From the NCBI RefSeq assembly GCF_021869535.1, contig NW_026262659.1, positions 10,966,321 to 11,030,320 on the forward strand: a stretch of 64,000 bases of DNA. The letters run 5' to 3'. The DNA is from Mytilus californianus (Eukaryota > Mollusca > Bivalvia > Mytilida > Mytilidae). Shown here piece after piece: positions 33,080 to 45,391 of this stretch (positions are counted from its first letter, which is position 1; each line of letters begins with the position of its first letter). A program made the position numbers and the translations under genes. The notes under the pieces are model-generated. The model was given only the letters and a program-made list of their open reading frames with translations, was not told the origin of the DNA and searched no databases.

Positions 33080-34019
33080 TTTATTTCATTGAGGAACCAT
33101 GTTTTTAAAAATTCTCACACTTTCAAATTGTTCAAAGCAAACTCGAGTTATTGTACGATTTCTATAGGAAAGAGTGAAGACCAGTCATAGTGATAACTAT
33201 AAGCAACTGCCATTCATTTAAGTGTAATTTTTCAGTATATGAATACAAAATAAAGTTTTATATAATTTTATAGTTAACGAAATCACGCGTAACAGAGAAA
33301 CCACGCCCCACTGGTCATTAACATGTAAAAGTCCGTTAACGACCGGTTTTCTGGTCCGTTTTTTTTTCTGTTTAAAACCGATGGAATTTTTTACTGAAGA
33401 ATAATGAATGTCATGTGGCCCCTTGTTATCCAATAAGAAAAGCTAATTCTTAACCAATATGAAATAACAATTTATATTGCCACTTCCAAAAAAAAGTTAA
33501 TTAAACCTCTCGGGACTGGGAGTCTTTCAGGAGAGGCACCGATCCAGCAGTACACTTTAATTATATCATACAGAAACACGAGCACTCGAGATGATTTTCT
33601 GGAATTTTGTTCATTCGGTACATACATGAACGTTTTAAGTCAGGAACGATCGAGACCGGTAAAAATGTAAGATAAATGAAGGGATAATGGAAATGTAGGA
33701 TCAGGTTAAATGATTTTAATAAATTGAGACATATGGTATCATCTGCTCAAAAGTCAATACTTCAGTACTGACATGATTTATAACAAACCTTTCTAAAATG
33801 GTCCGTTTATAAATGTTTAAATTACAAAGAAACTTAGGTTTCAACTCCCTCAGGCAAAGTTAACCTTAGATGGATTTGGCTATATTTTCAGGTCCTTGGT
33901 TATATTGCTCTTCAATTGTTTCGGTTCTTATACATCCTTGGCTTTCAAATATTCGGCTTTGAGCGTTCGTAATGAAAGTGAATCCTAGATCTATGTGCAT
34001 CTCACCGTTGTCATGTCAA
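33080..34019. other. No gene seen
   Basis: No supported coding sequence. The short minus-strand frame at 33218-33433 has no recognisable motif. Confidence 0.4.
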
Positions 34020-35330
34020 AAATTTCTTTTTTTTGCAGTTACTCTCAAAATCTTATCTTTTAAATTCAATCTTCTTTTGTTTTTGCCCAAAACACAAAAA
34101 GGGTGAAAAAAGTCGTAATTAAGGCGATCAATCCTATAAAGATTATACTGAATATTTTGGCAATAGTTGAATTTTTTGTAGATCTTGTCTTTTGTATATC
34201 ATTTTAGTTGTTTAAATCTATCTGTTATAGTTTTCAAGATAGTATATAGACAAAACACTTAACATTCACAAAAAACAACATTCAAAATTTACTTATTTGT
34301 ATATCTTGTATTTGCTTATCATTTTTGTTATTCAAAATGTCTATCTATTTCTTATAATTTCAAGATAACATGCAAAAACACTAAAAATTCGTAAAAATCG
34401 TTAAAAAAAATAACTATTACGTTAATAAAGAGTCAACTGAAGAAATCGGCCATTAGAATAAGCTGTAGATCTTCTCTTGCTCATTATTTTTCTATTTAAA
34501 GTTTCTATTTATCTATTATTGTAGTTTTTATATATAATGCAAAAGCACCAAAAATTGTTAAAATATCCATTTAAGGGCAAGAACTCTAATCAGAAGTCGT
34601 CTGACGATTTCGATAAGGTTGACTTATTTGTAGATCTTGGCTTGCTGGTAATTTTTGCTTTTTAAAGTTTCTTTCTATCTATTATATGGACAAGATAATA
34701 GGCAACTAGAGGCTCGAAAGAGTCTGTGTCGCTCACATAGGTCTATATGCATCTTCAACAATGGACACTCTCCATTATTGTTGACTAGAAAAAAATTGAT
34801 GACAAAAATCTCTTTTTTGTTGATCTTGTATATTGCTGATATTTTTTCTATTAACAGTTTCGCTCTATCATCTTTCGTTTTTGCCCAAAACACAAAAAGG
34901 TAAAAAAAAAAATTCATTTAAGGACGATGAATTTTATAAAGAGTACGAGTTCGGCAACATTTGATTTTTTGTAGATTTTGTCTTGGTGATCATGTTTGCT
35001 ATTTAAAGTGTAACAGTTCATCTATCTTTTTTTCATAGTTTTCAAGATAATTGGCAAAAACGTAATATATTAGTAGATATTGTCATTAAAAAGCAAGAAC
35101 TCTAGTAAGGAATGGACCGATAATTTCAGCTATGGACGTTGATTAGTAGATCTAGTCTTGCTGATAATTATTGCTATTGAAAGTTTTTATCTATCTTTTA
35201 TAGTGTTTTAGATTTCGGGCAAAAACGCAAAAGGTTGGTAAAAATCGTCATTTAATGGTATTATCTCCAATAAGGTGTCGTAAATACTATTTTAGTGAGT
35301 AAAAGTGAGGTTTGTCTCATCCGTAGTTTT
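34020..35330 (+). repeat. Diverged tandem repeat field, ~155-185 bp units
   Basis: Recurring anchors are 'tagatcttg..ttgctgataat' (near 34183, 34310, 34467, 34632, 34819, 34975, 35147), 'ctatctattat' and 'gcaagaactctaat'. The units are heavily diverged. I recognise this type from bivalve genomes; no coding function. Confidence 0.7.
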
Positions 35331-35334
35331 ACTG

Positions 35335-35420
35335 AATTTTCACGGTCACATGACTCTATTGTTGCTGATAGAGTTGGGGTCAAACCTTTACCTGCTTTCC
35401 AACTGAGTTAGCTTGAGATT
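35335..35420. repeat. Repeat K, copy 2
   Basis: Contains ctattgttgctgatagagtt and cctgctttccaactgag, matching 31975-32075. Confidence 0.5.
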
Positions 35421-35945
35421 AGTTTGTTATAAGTTTTACGATAACTATCAGGAATTGGTTGACTAATACGACATATCTGTTTCAGCTCAATAACGACATA
35501 TTTTGTCATTCTTATATACTAAGATACCGGAATAGTCTTCTTACTTGTTATTTTACAGATTGTGTCCTATTCAAAATTGTGACGTTTTGACTTACTGTGG
35601 ATTCGATTGGCGGCTGATGCATGCATAGCAGAAGACGCTTACCCTGTCAACCCAACCAGCCTCTCTAATTTTGTTTGTTACGCTTACTTGCATTCTTAAT
35701 CGATTTACTAGATATGACTATCAGGAAACCACCATTGTCTATAATATTTTGTAAAGTGATCATACAAATGCAGAATAAAAATTATCTTACTATATCAGTT
35801 TAACAAAGGTGGCAACTATCCTAGAGAAAGTAAACCGCAGATGATTTTGTCTGTTTCGGTGTTTTCATTATTGATTTAAAAGAAGTTTTTAAAAAAAAAA
35901 ATGCTTCTGCTATTCTATATTTAGCAGTTTTAAAGATCTACATAT
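35421..35945. other. No gene seen
   Basis: No supported feature. Confidence 0.4.
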
Positions 35946-36106
35946 AGATTCTACCACTGCATCGAGTGTAATACGATATTTATCCACTCGAGACAGTTAA
36001 ATTTTCAAATTTAAAACGCGAGGCTCGCCGAGCGTTTTAAATATTTAAAATTTAACTGTCGAGAGTGGATAAATATCGTATTACACGAGATTTGGTGGTG
36101 GAATCT
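35946..36106. repeat. 161-bp foldback element
   Basis: Arms agattctaccactg.../...gtggtggaatct mirror each other. The central part gtgtaatacgatatttatcc actc / gagtggataaatatcgtatt acac is a perfect inverse, and the centre is the GC-rich gcgaggctcgc. A DNA or RNA copy would form a long hairpin. The frame starting at 36065 begins inside this palindrome and is not supported as a gene. Confidence 0.85.
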
Positions 36107-36414
36107 GTTTCTCTAATGATTTTTAAACAATATGCAGGCAAACTTATTCCTTCTTTTCGACTGATCTGCAAAATGATGTGTTCTTTCTATGTGACGTCAT
36201 CAGGCATGATCGCATTTTTTCATGCCGTCACAATAAGAAATTCAGAGGAAAGCAAGAAAATTCGACGTCATAATCGGATTTTAACCAATGAAGAAATGAG
36301 ATCAAACGGACCACACGTTGATTAAATTTTTTTATACAATGGGTGCAGAAAGGGATAAATTGACGAAGAATTAGAGAAATAAATTTATACACCAAATAAA
36401 TCAGTTTAGGAATC
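36107..36414. other. No gene seen
   Basis: Contains tgacgtca-like stretches (36190) but no supported gene. Confidence 0.4.
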
Positions 36415-36510
36415 CATGTATAAGACAGGCGAAAGATAACAAAGGGATATTCAAACTCATAAGTCGAAAACAAACTGACAATGCCATGACAAAAAACGAA
36501 AACGTCAAAG
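36415..36510. repeat. Family F repeat fragment
   Basis: Shares cgaaagataacaaagggata, actcataagtcgaaaac and ctgacaatgccatg with 27735-27850 and 7150-7200. Confidence 0.65.
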
Positions 36511-37759
36511 CAACACTAACTCCACCAAAATCTGGGGGTGATCTCAGGTTCTTCGGAAAGTTTAGGAGATCTTGCTCCACATGTTGCACCCGTCGTGATG
36601 CTCATGTAAGTAAAGATCAGGGCGGATAATGCTACATGTATGAGGTTCCAATTGATTTTAAATTCCATGCGGTCACTTTTTACTCAACTTCTAATGATTT
36701 TCTATACTGAATTTTTTGCAATACTAAACATACAACTTTATGCTCTTCATCTACTATTAAGATATCAAAATTTTGTTAATTGCTCGATTTTGTATACAAC
36801 TTTGAAAAAATGTATGCAAGTTAATTCTGAAGTGAAATATATATAGAATAAGCAGCTGCACCAAGAGCGCATGACACATCCTCGTTGTGCATATGAACAT
36901 TGTTGCAAGAATAAAATTGGATATTTAGAAGGTATTTAATCAGATAGTACGGTGACCAGACTCAATATTTTTTTTAGATTTAATCGTCAAACATTCTATA
37001 TGGCTATATTATTTATCATTGGATTCGGCAAAATAAGTACTTTCGAAATATCAATGGTGTCAAAAGGAAATGTGGCAACAGTTTTGCATAAAATAGGGTC
37101 AAAGACTATAAACTATGTTCAATCTTTTTCTTCTATATTTTCAAAATTTTAAGATATATGTAGCAATTTATGTTAAATATTAGAAACAGACATCTTTAAA
37201 ATCAATTAACAATGAATTATCTTGTAAACGTAAAAAAAACCAAACTTGTTTTTACTTGAAGCCTACTATCCTGAACGCGTATTTGGCAAAAGCGCATGCG
37301 TGTAATTCATAAAAACAAAAACCAATAAATACCCCGCAAACAGTTACAATTAAACCAATACTCTTGAATGCTCAAAACAACAGAATTCAGTCAGGAGTTT
37401 CTTCTGTCAAGGAATATGATTTGGAAATTTTACACAATTTTTACCCTTGACAGGAGGGAGCACAGCATCGTCTATGTACGGTTTTGTTGTGAACAAACAC
37501 ATGACTTTATACATGGAGATTTTCCCTTACATGAACACACTAGTTCCTGCAAGAATTCTGCTGACATATGCCCTTCAAAATACAAGGGGTATACTTGTAT
37601 TATTAACCTCTCGCTATTCGTACTCTAAAGGTGATGGAATAGGGGGTTTAGCAATGTGTGATGAGGTCCAGATTTTAGTTTGAAAAGAAGCACGTAATAA
37701 TGCTGTTTCAGTAAACTAATACCGTTTCTCATGGTACGAAAACTTACTATACTTACTAG
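36511..37759. other. No gene seen
   Basis: Several short open frames in all phases without recognisable motifs or paired splice signals. Confidence 0.4.
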
Positions 37760-38590
37760 ATCTTTACTGGTGGCAAACTTGAAGCGCATTGTATTCATAG
37801 AAAAGGGTCTTCATCTTTGTCAGGACTGCATACGACTGAAATAATCGTGCGTGTCTTTCAAAGTCTCGTAGACTGATGTCTTACCTACACCAAACAGAGA
37901 CTGTGAGACAGAGAGTTGTGTCGCATCCGGTTAGAGCATGTACAGCAGGCAGCATTTTACAAATATTTGGAGAAATGCAGGCACATAGTTGGTGAATAGG
38001 TAAAAATCTTACTTTGCTTATGTTCCTAATCTGCACCCACAACTCGTTTGTATGTGTCATCTGTTTGTAGTAGTGTACACACAGAACAAACACATCCGTA
38101 TCAGGGGTCCGTTTGATTGTTCTGTCGCTTTTTCCCAGTTCTGTAAGCTTCGTGTAAAAGTATAAAGCATTGAGTATCATACGACTATCGGCCTCTACTC
38201 TAGAGCAGAACAATGCACGACAGTCATTCATAGTAGTGTCTGAAACGACTTTGACAATTTTGGGATTTCCAAACGTTCCGGCAGAGTAAAACTGACATCG
38301 TTTACTGTCACTGGAAAATAAGGAGAGTCTGTTTGTTTTCTTTAACAGAAAGAAATTTCTTCAAGTCATGAATACTTCTGCCTTTTTTAACCTGATACTC
38401 TTTAGTGGAAGCTGTAGTCTTTGTGTGGCGTTCTCTTTCAGCAGACTTTATGGGGGTTTTGTTTATGTCGTAGCGGTCAAAAACATCTGCTATTAAGTGA
38501 GCTACAGTAAAGCATTGAGGCATATTTTTAGGATAGTCATTTGCAAGTTCACAGAATGTTGCATTTTTCTTAGCATAAATACATGCCATA
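37760..38590 (-). pseudogene. Remnant of a mobile-element-type protein (EADSRM / PDTDVFVL / HALTGCDT motifs)
   Basis: The minus strand reads, from 38589 down, FCELANDYPKNMPQC, FDRYDINKTPIKSAER and KKFLSVKENKQTLL. After a frame change near 38310 it gives AGTFGNPKIVKVV, EADSRMILNALYF, TPDTDVFVLCVHYYKQM, RFLPIHQ and AVHALTGCDTT. After another frame change near 37890 it gives SLFGVGKTSVYETL. I recognise this motif order from large multi-copy proteins in molluscs, cnidarians and fish that behave like mobile-element genes. I cannot name the enzyme with confidence, although a nuclease-like fold is plausible. At least two frameshifts make it a pseudogene. Confidence 0.65.
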
Positions 38591-39948
38591 CAATCTCTGA
38601 TGTAAGTTATGAGTGATGGGTTAAAGGTAGGAAGAGAAAACGCAGAAGAGACTACAGATAAGAATTCACCAAATCAGGCAGCAATACCAGCCCTTTCTAT
38701 CATAACACCACTAAGGAATGCTAGGAAATGTCTGGTAAGTGTCCATCTAACTAGTGGGCTTTTGATTTTTTTATACCTACAATGCCATGCATCTGATCAC
38801 TTTGAGTCTTATAACGGTCTTTTCTGTTGCCGTGTCGGTCCATATACCGTTAAAATGTCACAGAGTCTGTTCTAATATCAAAGTCACCACATGTATAAGC
38901 TCATCGAATCTTCTCTGGAAGTTGAGGCATATCGAGTATGTAAACTTTCATTCATCTAGAGTAATTGGTAAGATTTGTTACAAAAAATAAGGTAACATTT
39001 GAGATGACGATCTCAAATGAAGTAACCAATTGCCCTCTTGTTCTGCTGTAACATTTACAGCAAAATTTCTACAGCTTCAAGAAACATATCCAAGTTTTTG
39101 AATGTAGGTGCTGCAGCATATCCCCATTGCTTACATGTATCTATTAGAAGCTATATATAAACTTCAAATAAATCCGTCAGATTAGGTGTTATCCCTTGTA
39201 TCTGGCATAAGTTGTTGGTAATACATCTGTGAAACTCCAATAAAGCATTCTAAAAACATCCGTAATTTTATCAAAGTGATTACCGGTCCTACACCAGTGA
39301 ATAAACGAAGACACGAACAAAATTTTAAAGCTTCAAGGACTATTGTGAAACCCTGACAGTCTATAATATCCCGTTGAAAGAAGTCCGTTACAAATCGAAT
39401 TTCCGGAGGAAAACCCGTATATTTTATTCCAATGCACAAGCCGAAATAATTCTTCTAAGATAAATTTGATTTTGTTGTTTTAATGAGGTAAACAATATTA
39501 TATTAATGTCGATTATTTTACATTTAGCGTAAAAAAAACAATTATGAAATTGAATTGAAACGCACTCTATTAAATGCAAAATATTCGCAAGGTGAACTTT
39601 TTACAAAAACTCTTCAATAACGGATAAAATTGGTCAAACTTTATTTGAAATCGTTAAAATAAGGTGTAACAACAATGAATATAATAATAGAAAGCATATT
39701 ACGAATGTTCGTTTAGAATGCAGACCTTAAAACTTGTCTATGTCTTTAAAGTAAGCTAACGTATTTTAAAGCCCATTTTACAAAAATTGCACCATACGAT
39801 TTTTTGACGACAAGTGACTGAGTCAAAATGTAAAGTTTATAATTACAAAACATAAACAAACAAATTTATACAATCAACATTTGATATAATAAAATAATAA
39901 AAATAAACTTAGTAAAGAGGGTGTAGGTGGGTGGGAAATTGAAAATCT
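38591..39948. other. No supported gene
   Basis: The 85-residue minus-strand frame at 39182-39439 has no motif I recognise. The region may hold further 5' parts of the remnant at 37.8-38.6 kb or the body of the reverse-transcriptase fragment that follows, too decayed to read. Confidence 0.4.
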
Positions 39949-40239
39949 TTACTTTTCTTGCAAAACAAAAATAGCGTCTTGGACAAGTTCTATGACAGTT
40001 TCAATATTTTGATATGAAACTGAAGTGTATTCAGGTGGTGTCAAAAAATTGGCAGAGTCCCCTTTTGGAAAAGATAGATCATGAATTAAGCGGAAAGACC
40101 CACTTTCTTTTTTTGGTACCAGACCCAGGGCAGAACAGATAAATTTTTCAAAGGGTGGTTCATTAAAAGGTCCTCTTATTCTGCATTTCATTATTTCCTT
40201 ATTTAACTTGAGAGTGATATATAGTCTTTGAACTACCAA
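39949..40239 (-). pseudogene. Retroelement reverse-transcriptase fragment (N-terminal RT motifs)
   Basis: The minus-strand frame contains GPFNEPPFEKF, ALGLVPKKESGSFRLIHDLS, FPKGDSAN and PPEYTSVSYQNIETVIELV. The order 'GPF..PPF', 'LGLVPKK..G.FRLIHDLS', 'PPE' is the finger region of an RT class that I associate with DIRS-like or related retroelements of molluscs. The frame ends before the palm motifs, so no catalytic Asp is present. An isolated, dead fragment. Confidence 0.65.
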
Positions 40240-41260
40240 TATTGTGATTTATAGCCGTATAGTCGGAATGACAATTAAATTTGTAAATATGCGACTTTTC
40301 CTCACTCGGTCACCGTACTAAGAAGCAAAGAGATGTATGAATATATTGCTTTTAACTGTTTAAATTTCCATATTCATAACGAAAAGATATGACATTTTAA
40401 AATCAAAAGCAAAGCTACGTTAACTTATCCTAATATAGCATTGTTAAGTTTATAGTAATTTGATCCAAACTAACTCAAGCTAATACGTGATAATTAGAAA
40501 AAAACATTTTTTTATTTATCTGACGGTCAAAGTCCAATAATTTTGAAATTACATATCAGAATTTATTTTACATCCAACGGTTTGTTTTGTTTACCAATTG
40601 AAACAGTTATGTACCGTTTCCAGTAAATCACTCTTGAACAGTTCTTATGACGCCTTTAGAACAGTTTTTGACAGCTGCTCTACTTTATGTCTTTAAGAAT
40701 TTTCTTACCCTAGATCATAAGCTGACAGTGCTACCCGGAAACAGTACTAGGATAAACTGTTCTCATACATTAAAATTCAACTCTGTGACAGAGTATTCTG
40801 ATATTTCTGAAGAGAGGTTAGTTATGAACTAACAGATTAAGGGTAAAATCTTTATTAGTAACGATTAAGAATATTAATTCAAAGATCTTACTTCAATGCT
40901 TAATTTATAACCTTTAAGAAAGAGTTTAAATTTAGTAACAGTTCAAATGGATCGTATTTCAATTTATAAGCTCTATTAACAACGGTAAAACCAGGATAAT
41001 GTATCCAGTTTGTTATATGGTTTATAATAACGTCCAAACCAAATCTTTGTATGTTTTAAAGAATTTAGGAAAGTTCTAATATAACTTGTGGAAACGAAAT
41101 TCCTTACAAAATATTTTATCCGTTTTACACAGATTACGTTCCTTGAGATCTAAAACATCATTATAAAACTTGTTGGGAAATGTACACACTTTAAGAACGG
41201 TACGATACCTTTGGTGTATTTCATACACAATTCCTGAATTATTTATTGATCTTAAAGAAC
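40240..41260. other. No gene seen
   Basis: No supported feature; AT-rich. Confidence 0.4.
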
Positions 41261-41868
41261 GGTAGTAACCTCGTCATATCGAGAAGCGTTTAGTACAGTG
41301 ATTTTGTCATAGTTTGGTTAAGATGAACATGGTTGTGTTAAGTGTTTTTAATAACAAATAGTGCCAAAATATAAACATTCGAACAGTTTGTTAAAGGAAC
41401 TAATGACAACAAATTCAAGCTGGTTAGTATCTTTGTTTATAGCTTATATGTTAGTACATCAAAGTTTGTATCATATAATTATATATTTGACACAGAATAA
41501 TACTTGCGTATGTCAAAATTTAAAAGTTGTGATTCGTTTCTAATGCATAAAGAAAAGTGGTTTGCTTACTGTCTGCTACATCACATATTTTGTTATGATA
41601 TAAAACTGCCGTCAATTTTCCCGAAAAACAGCCCCTACTGCACACAATTTGAGATTACAGAAAATTCGGTGTCATGGTTTGGTTCATTCGTGTCATGGTT
41701 TATTTCATGTTGAACATGGTTCGGTTATGTGATTATAATCGTGAATGAAGGAAGAGAAAACAGGCATTATACAACTATTGAAATACTCTCTTTTAAATCG
41801 TTTTATTTGGAATACAAAAAGACATATATACGCAAATTCAATGTAGTATTAAATATATTAAGTACATG

Positions 41869-42010
41869 CGGTCTGATTGCGAATGAGATAACTATCCACC
41901 CGAGACCAATATGACGTAGATGTAAGCAACTATATGTCGTCGTACGGCCTTCAACAATGAACAAAATCTATACCTCTTAGCAAGCTATAAAAGGCTCCGA
42001 CAAAATTATA
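41869..42010 (-). repeat. Diverged family B fragment, minus strand
   Basis: Reads gcggtctgattgcgaatgag, cgtacggccttcaacaatga and agcaagctataaaaggctcc. Confidence 0.7.
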
Positions 42011-42659
42011 TGTAAAAAAAATTAATGAGAAAACCAATGTATACAGTATTACAGAAACATAATCATTTTTATTCGTTCGTAATAATAATTGACAAAAGTG
42101 GACATTAAATCGGCTTCATTCTAATTCGAAATTGTGATTTTTCATATATCTAAATTCGGAACTTGTGTGTACTTTTTATTTTTAGTTTATTGTTTTCTAA
42201 TAGTTTATAAAACAAATAAGTTTTAACTGTTCTCCATTACACGCGTTAACATTTTGTTTCGTGGATGGTTGAAGACTTATTGTGTCCTCTTGATATCGTT
42301 TGGTTAGTTTTGTAGTTGGGATACTATAGCATGGGCGTATAACCCCACATCTCCTTTTATTCATCATAAACTGGTTCAAAATAAAACAACAGATATATAG
42401 TTTAATAGAGAAAAAAATGTAGAACAAAAATTAATTTTTGACAAGCTGATACGTTTTGCAACTTTAAGTAGACGTCTTTACAAATTCTACAAGTGATGCC
42501 GCACACGATTTCATCGACAGAGTCCATCATGGGCATACGGAGAAAATAATCTATGTGAAACAGAAGCAGCGCTTTCTGTTTTTGTAATTATTATCTCAAA
42601 AGATAGTTTAAAAGAACAGTGGCTATTTAAATTATAAAAGAAAAATAACAAAAATACGG

Positions 42660-42800
42660 GTCTTCTTGGAAAATTCTAAACGGAAAGTCCCTAATCAAAT
42701 GGCAAAATCAAAAACTGAAACTCATCAAACGAATGGATAACAACTATCATATTCCTGACTTGGTACAGACATTTTTTTTCTGTGGAAAAGGGTGGATTAA
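42660..42800. repeat. Repeat L, copy 1
   Basis: Blocks aaacggaaagtccctaatca, aatggcaaaatcaaaa, catcaaacgaatgga and cctgacttggtacagacatt occur in the same order at 59380-59500. The short frame at 42733 is contained in the repeat and not a gene. Confidence 0.7.
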
Positions 42801-43195
42801 ACCTGGTTTTAAAGCCAGCTTAACCTCTCACATGTATGACAGTCGCATAAAATTCCATTATATTGAAGACGATGTGTCGGAACAAAACAAAGACATAATA
42901 GGTAAAAATGTTAAAAAAAAATAAGGGTACAGCAGTCAACATTGTGTTATAATCTTAGTCACTATAAAAACAAAACAAGTATGTCAACAAAGAAAAAAGA
43001 AAAAGCATATAGACAAAGCACATAAGCAAAAACGAAAGACAAGAATTAATATAAAAATTTACCACAGCACAATAACACAATGACGGGATGTACAAGTACC
43101 GAGCCACGTCAAATGGATTGGGTCAAAAATAGACTAAACAGTTAAAGTAATAATTTACAAAGACAATACTTAAGCTCCACTTGTATTTGTAGTAT
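42801..43195. other. No gene seen
   Basis: A-rich stretch between repeat L and the family B copy. Confidence 0.4.
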
Positions 43196-43632
43196 TTGTA
43201 TTTTTTGTCCATCTGATGAGTTAAGCCTTTTTCAACTGATTTTTATAGTTCGTTCTTATGTTGTACTGTTACACCACTGTCCCAGGATAGGGGGAGGGTT
43301 GGGATCTCGCTAACATGTTTAACCCCGCCACATTCTGTATGTATGTGCCTGTCCCAAGTCAGGAGCTTGTAATTCAGTGGTTGTCGTTTGTTTGTGTATT
43401 ACATATTTGTTTTTCGTTCATTTTTTGTACATAAATTAGGCCGTTAGTTTTCTCGTTTGAATTGTTTTACATTGTCATTTCGGGGCCTTTTATAGCTGAC
43501 TATGCGGTATGGGCTTTGCTCATTGTTGAAGGCCGTACGGTGACCTATAGTTGTTTATTTCTGTGTCATTTGGTCTCTTGTGGAGAGTTGTCTCATTGGC
43601 AATCATACCACATCTTCATTTTTATATTAAAA
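43196..43632 (+). repeat. Near full-length family B repeat
   Basis: Runs from tttgtccatctgatgagtta through gttacaccactgtcccagga, tgcctgtcccaagtcaggag, gtcatttcggggccttttat agctgac and gaaggccgtacggtgaccta to tgtctcattggcaatcatac cacatcttc. One of the cleanest copies here, inside the 41.3-45.4 kb element. Confidence 0.88.
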
Positions 43633-43709
43633 GACCATCGTTTATTATTTGTGAAGTTGAAAAAGAATATTTACCCACAAGGTCTTGGTATCTTCCGGTG
43701 AACTTTTTT

Positions 43710-44850
43710 TTTTGAAAAAGGACAACGTTCTTTTACATACCACTGGTTCATCAACTTTCTGCTCAGACAAATTTGACGGTTTACAAAGTCTGAGAAGAAT
43801 CTGCAAGCTCTTGCATATCGAATGAGTTGGGAAATGTATATCCCATATGCAGGAGAAGTTAGTTTATTGCTACTAAGGTTTGGGAAACTTATAATTTAAA
43901 AATTAAAATCGTCTCGTATGACATAGATTCTGGTACTGAGATGACCGCTCATGTCAAATTCGAGGTATAAGTCTAAAAATGAGGCAGAAGAAGCCGTGTC
44001 TGTTGTTCCTTTAATTTCTAGTTCTGTGGGATATATTAATGCAATCCAATCAGAAAAGTCTGGATTGTTAATGGAAAGGACAATATATATGAATGTGAAA
44101 TTAAATAATCTGGCTTCTTTGATCTTCTTGTTTTTTTTTTCAAATGTCTGAAGGAACTCCGACTCATAAAGATAAGAAGAGGTCGCTGTCGCACAGTTCG
44201 CTCCCATAGAAATGCCAAAATTTTGGTGACAAAGTCTACCTCCAAACTCAACAAATATGCAAACTGGTCACTTGTTCCTCTGTGTAGCATGTTTTATTTT
44301 TTTGTTCACTTTAAACAAAATATGCCATATGGTATCCAAAAGTAATAAATGTATAGCGTGCGCTACAATCTTTATGTTGAAAAGCATTGTAGATTTAAAT
44401 TATTTCTTTTAGACGATTTTTCAATTACACATAGGAAATGGTGGTATACAGGGTTGAAAAATTAAGTTTTGATAGAACAAATTTCAGAAAAAGATCGAGA
44501 TTTACATTCATTTAGAAGTTATTTTTGAAAGATTTTTTTTTTTAAATCCACATATGGTTAATACCACTACGCGAGTAAACAGTTTCACAGTATTTCTGAA
44601 AACCCTCTTTCATTGCTGAAAGAATCTTTGTCATTCTAATGGACACTTCTTTCGTCGAACATGCAGATGAGCTGGTAATGTACGGCTGTTTGTATGAAAT
44701 TTTGTGGAGCTTAGGTATCCAATACAAACAACCGATTTGCTGCTCAAAGTAATGTTTATTGAATCTATTAAGGACTTATAAATCACCAAAATCTCATCCT
44801 TGTAAAATGATGTTTTTAAAAGTGGGATTAAATGAGTGTTCATTTATTCC
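43710..44850 (-). pseudogene. Penelope-like retroelement RT remnant
   Basis: Read on minus from 44850 down. YWIPKLHKISYKQPYITSSS (44.72 kb) is the PKLHK finger motif typical of Penelope-like RTs. It is followed by STKEVSIRMTKILSAMKEGF and YSRSGINHMW. After frame breaks near 44290 and 44200 it gives GISMGANCA, YESEFLQTF, a palm region in which the expected Y-x-DD box is lost (FIYIVLSINN), SFLDLYLEFD and YVIRDDFNF. Farther down are AYGIYISQLIRYARAC and a DF..R tail. Missing catalytic aspartates and several frameshifts make it dead. Assignment by motif memory; a related non-LTR RT is a weaker alternative. Confidence 0.75.
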
Positions 44851-45391
44851 TTAATCTTTTACAAGACAATCGTAGTAGTACGATTTGCATACAAAGACAA
44901 GTCACGAACAGTTAAATTGTTTAATGTCTGCTTTGCCAATTACACCATCTATTTTTTGGTTTAAAAGGTTTTTTCTTCTAAGTCAGTTGGTAAATTGTGT
45001 TACTTCGTTTAATTACAAGCGTTTTAAACAAACTATCAATATTGAGCTGAAACACATATATATTAATTTGGATCTAAACCATGACAAACTTGATCAAAAC
45101 CATGACGAATTTCTAGACACTTAACCGAACCATGTCATAACTTAACCAAACCGTAGCAATTTCGATAGTTTGCTAGTTCTGTGTTAATAAGTTTTTTGAA
45201 AACAACAATTTCAATGTAGATCGTTTGACTAACAATGCAGATTTAAACATCTTATTTGCTTTTTATTTGCTCGTTTGAATAGAACTGAGGCAATCGTTCG
45301 GGAAAGTAACTTAACACAACCATGTTCATCTTAACCAAACTATGACAAAATCACTGTACTAAACGCTTCTCGATATGACGAGGTTACTACC

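Larger units (their letters stand above)
41261..45391. mobile_element. 4.1-kb segment bounded by identical 82-bp inverted repeats
   Basis: The left arm 41261-41342 starts GGTAGTAACCTCGTCATATC. The right arm 45310-45391 ends with its inverse and is identical over all 82 bp. Subterminal motifs GTCATGGTTTGGTT and GAACATGGTT recur inverted on both sides (41668-41725; 45078-45160). TTAAAG lies just outside both ends (41252, 45396), offset by 3 and 4 bp, so a TTAA-type target is possible but not proved. The interior carries an L repeat, a family B copy and a Penelope-like RT remnant. No transposase is readable. Confidence 0.75.

Noticed and set aside
36065-36325. 86-residue plus-strand frame
   Set aside because: Starts within a foldback arm; no motif.
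43206-43220. CTGATGAG in family B as another hammerhead
   Set aside because: No GAAA, stem II or cleavage-site partner follows.
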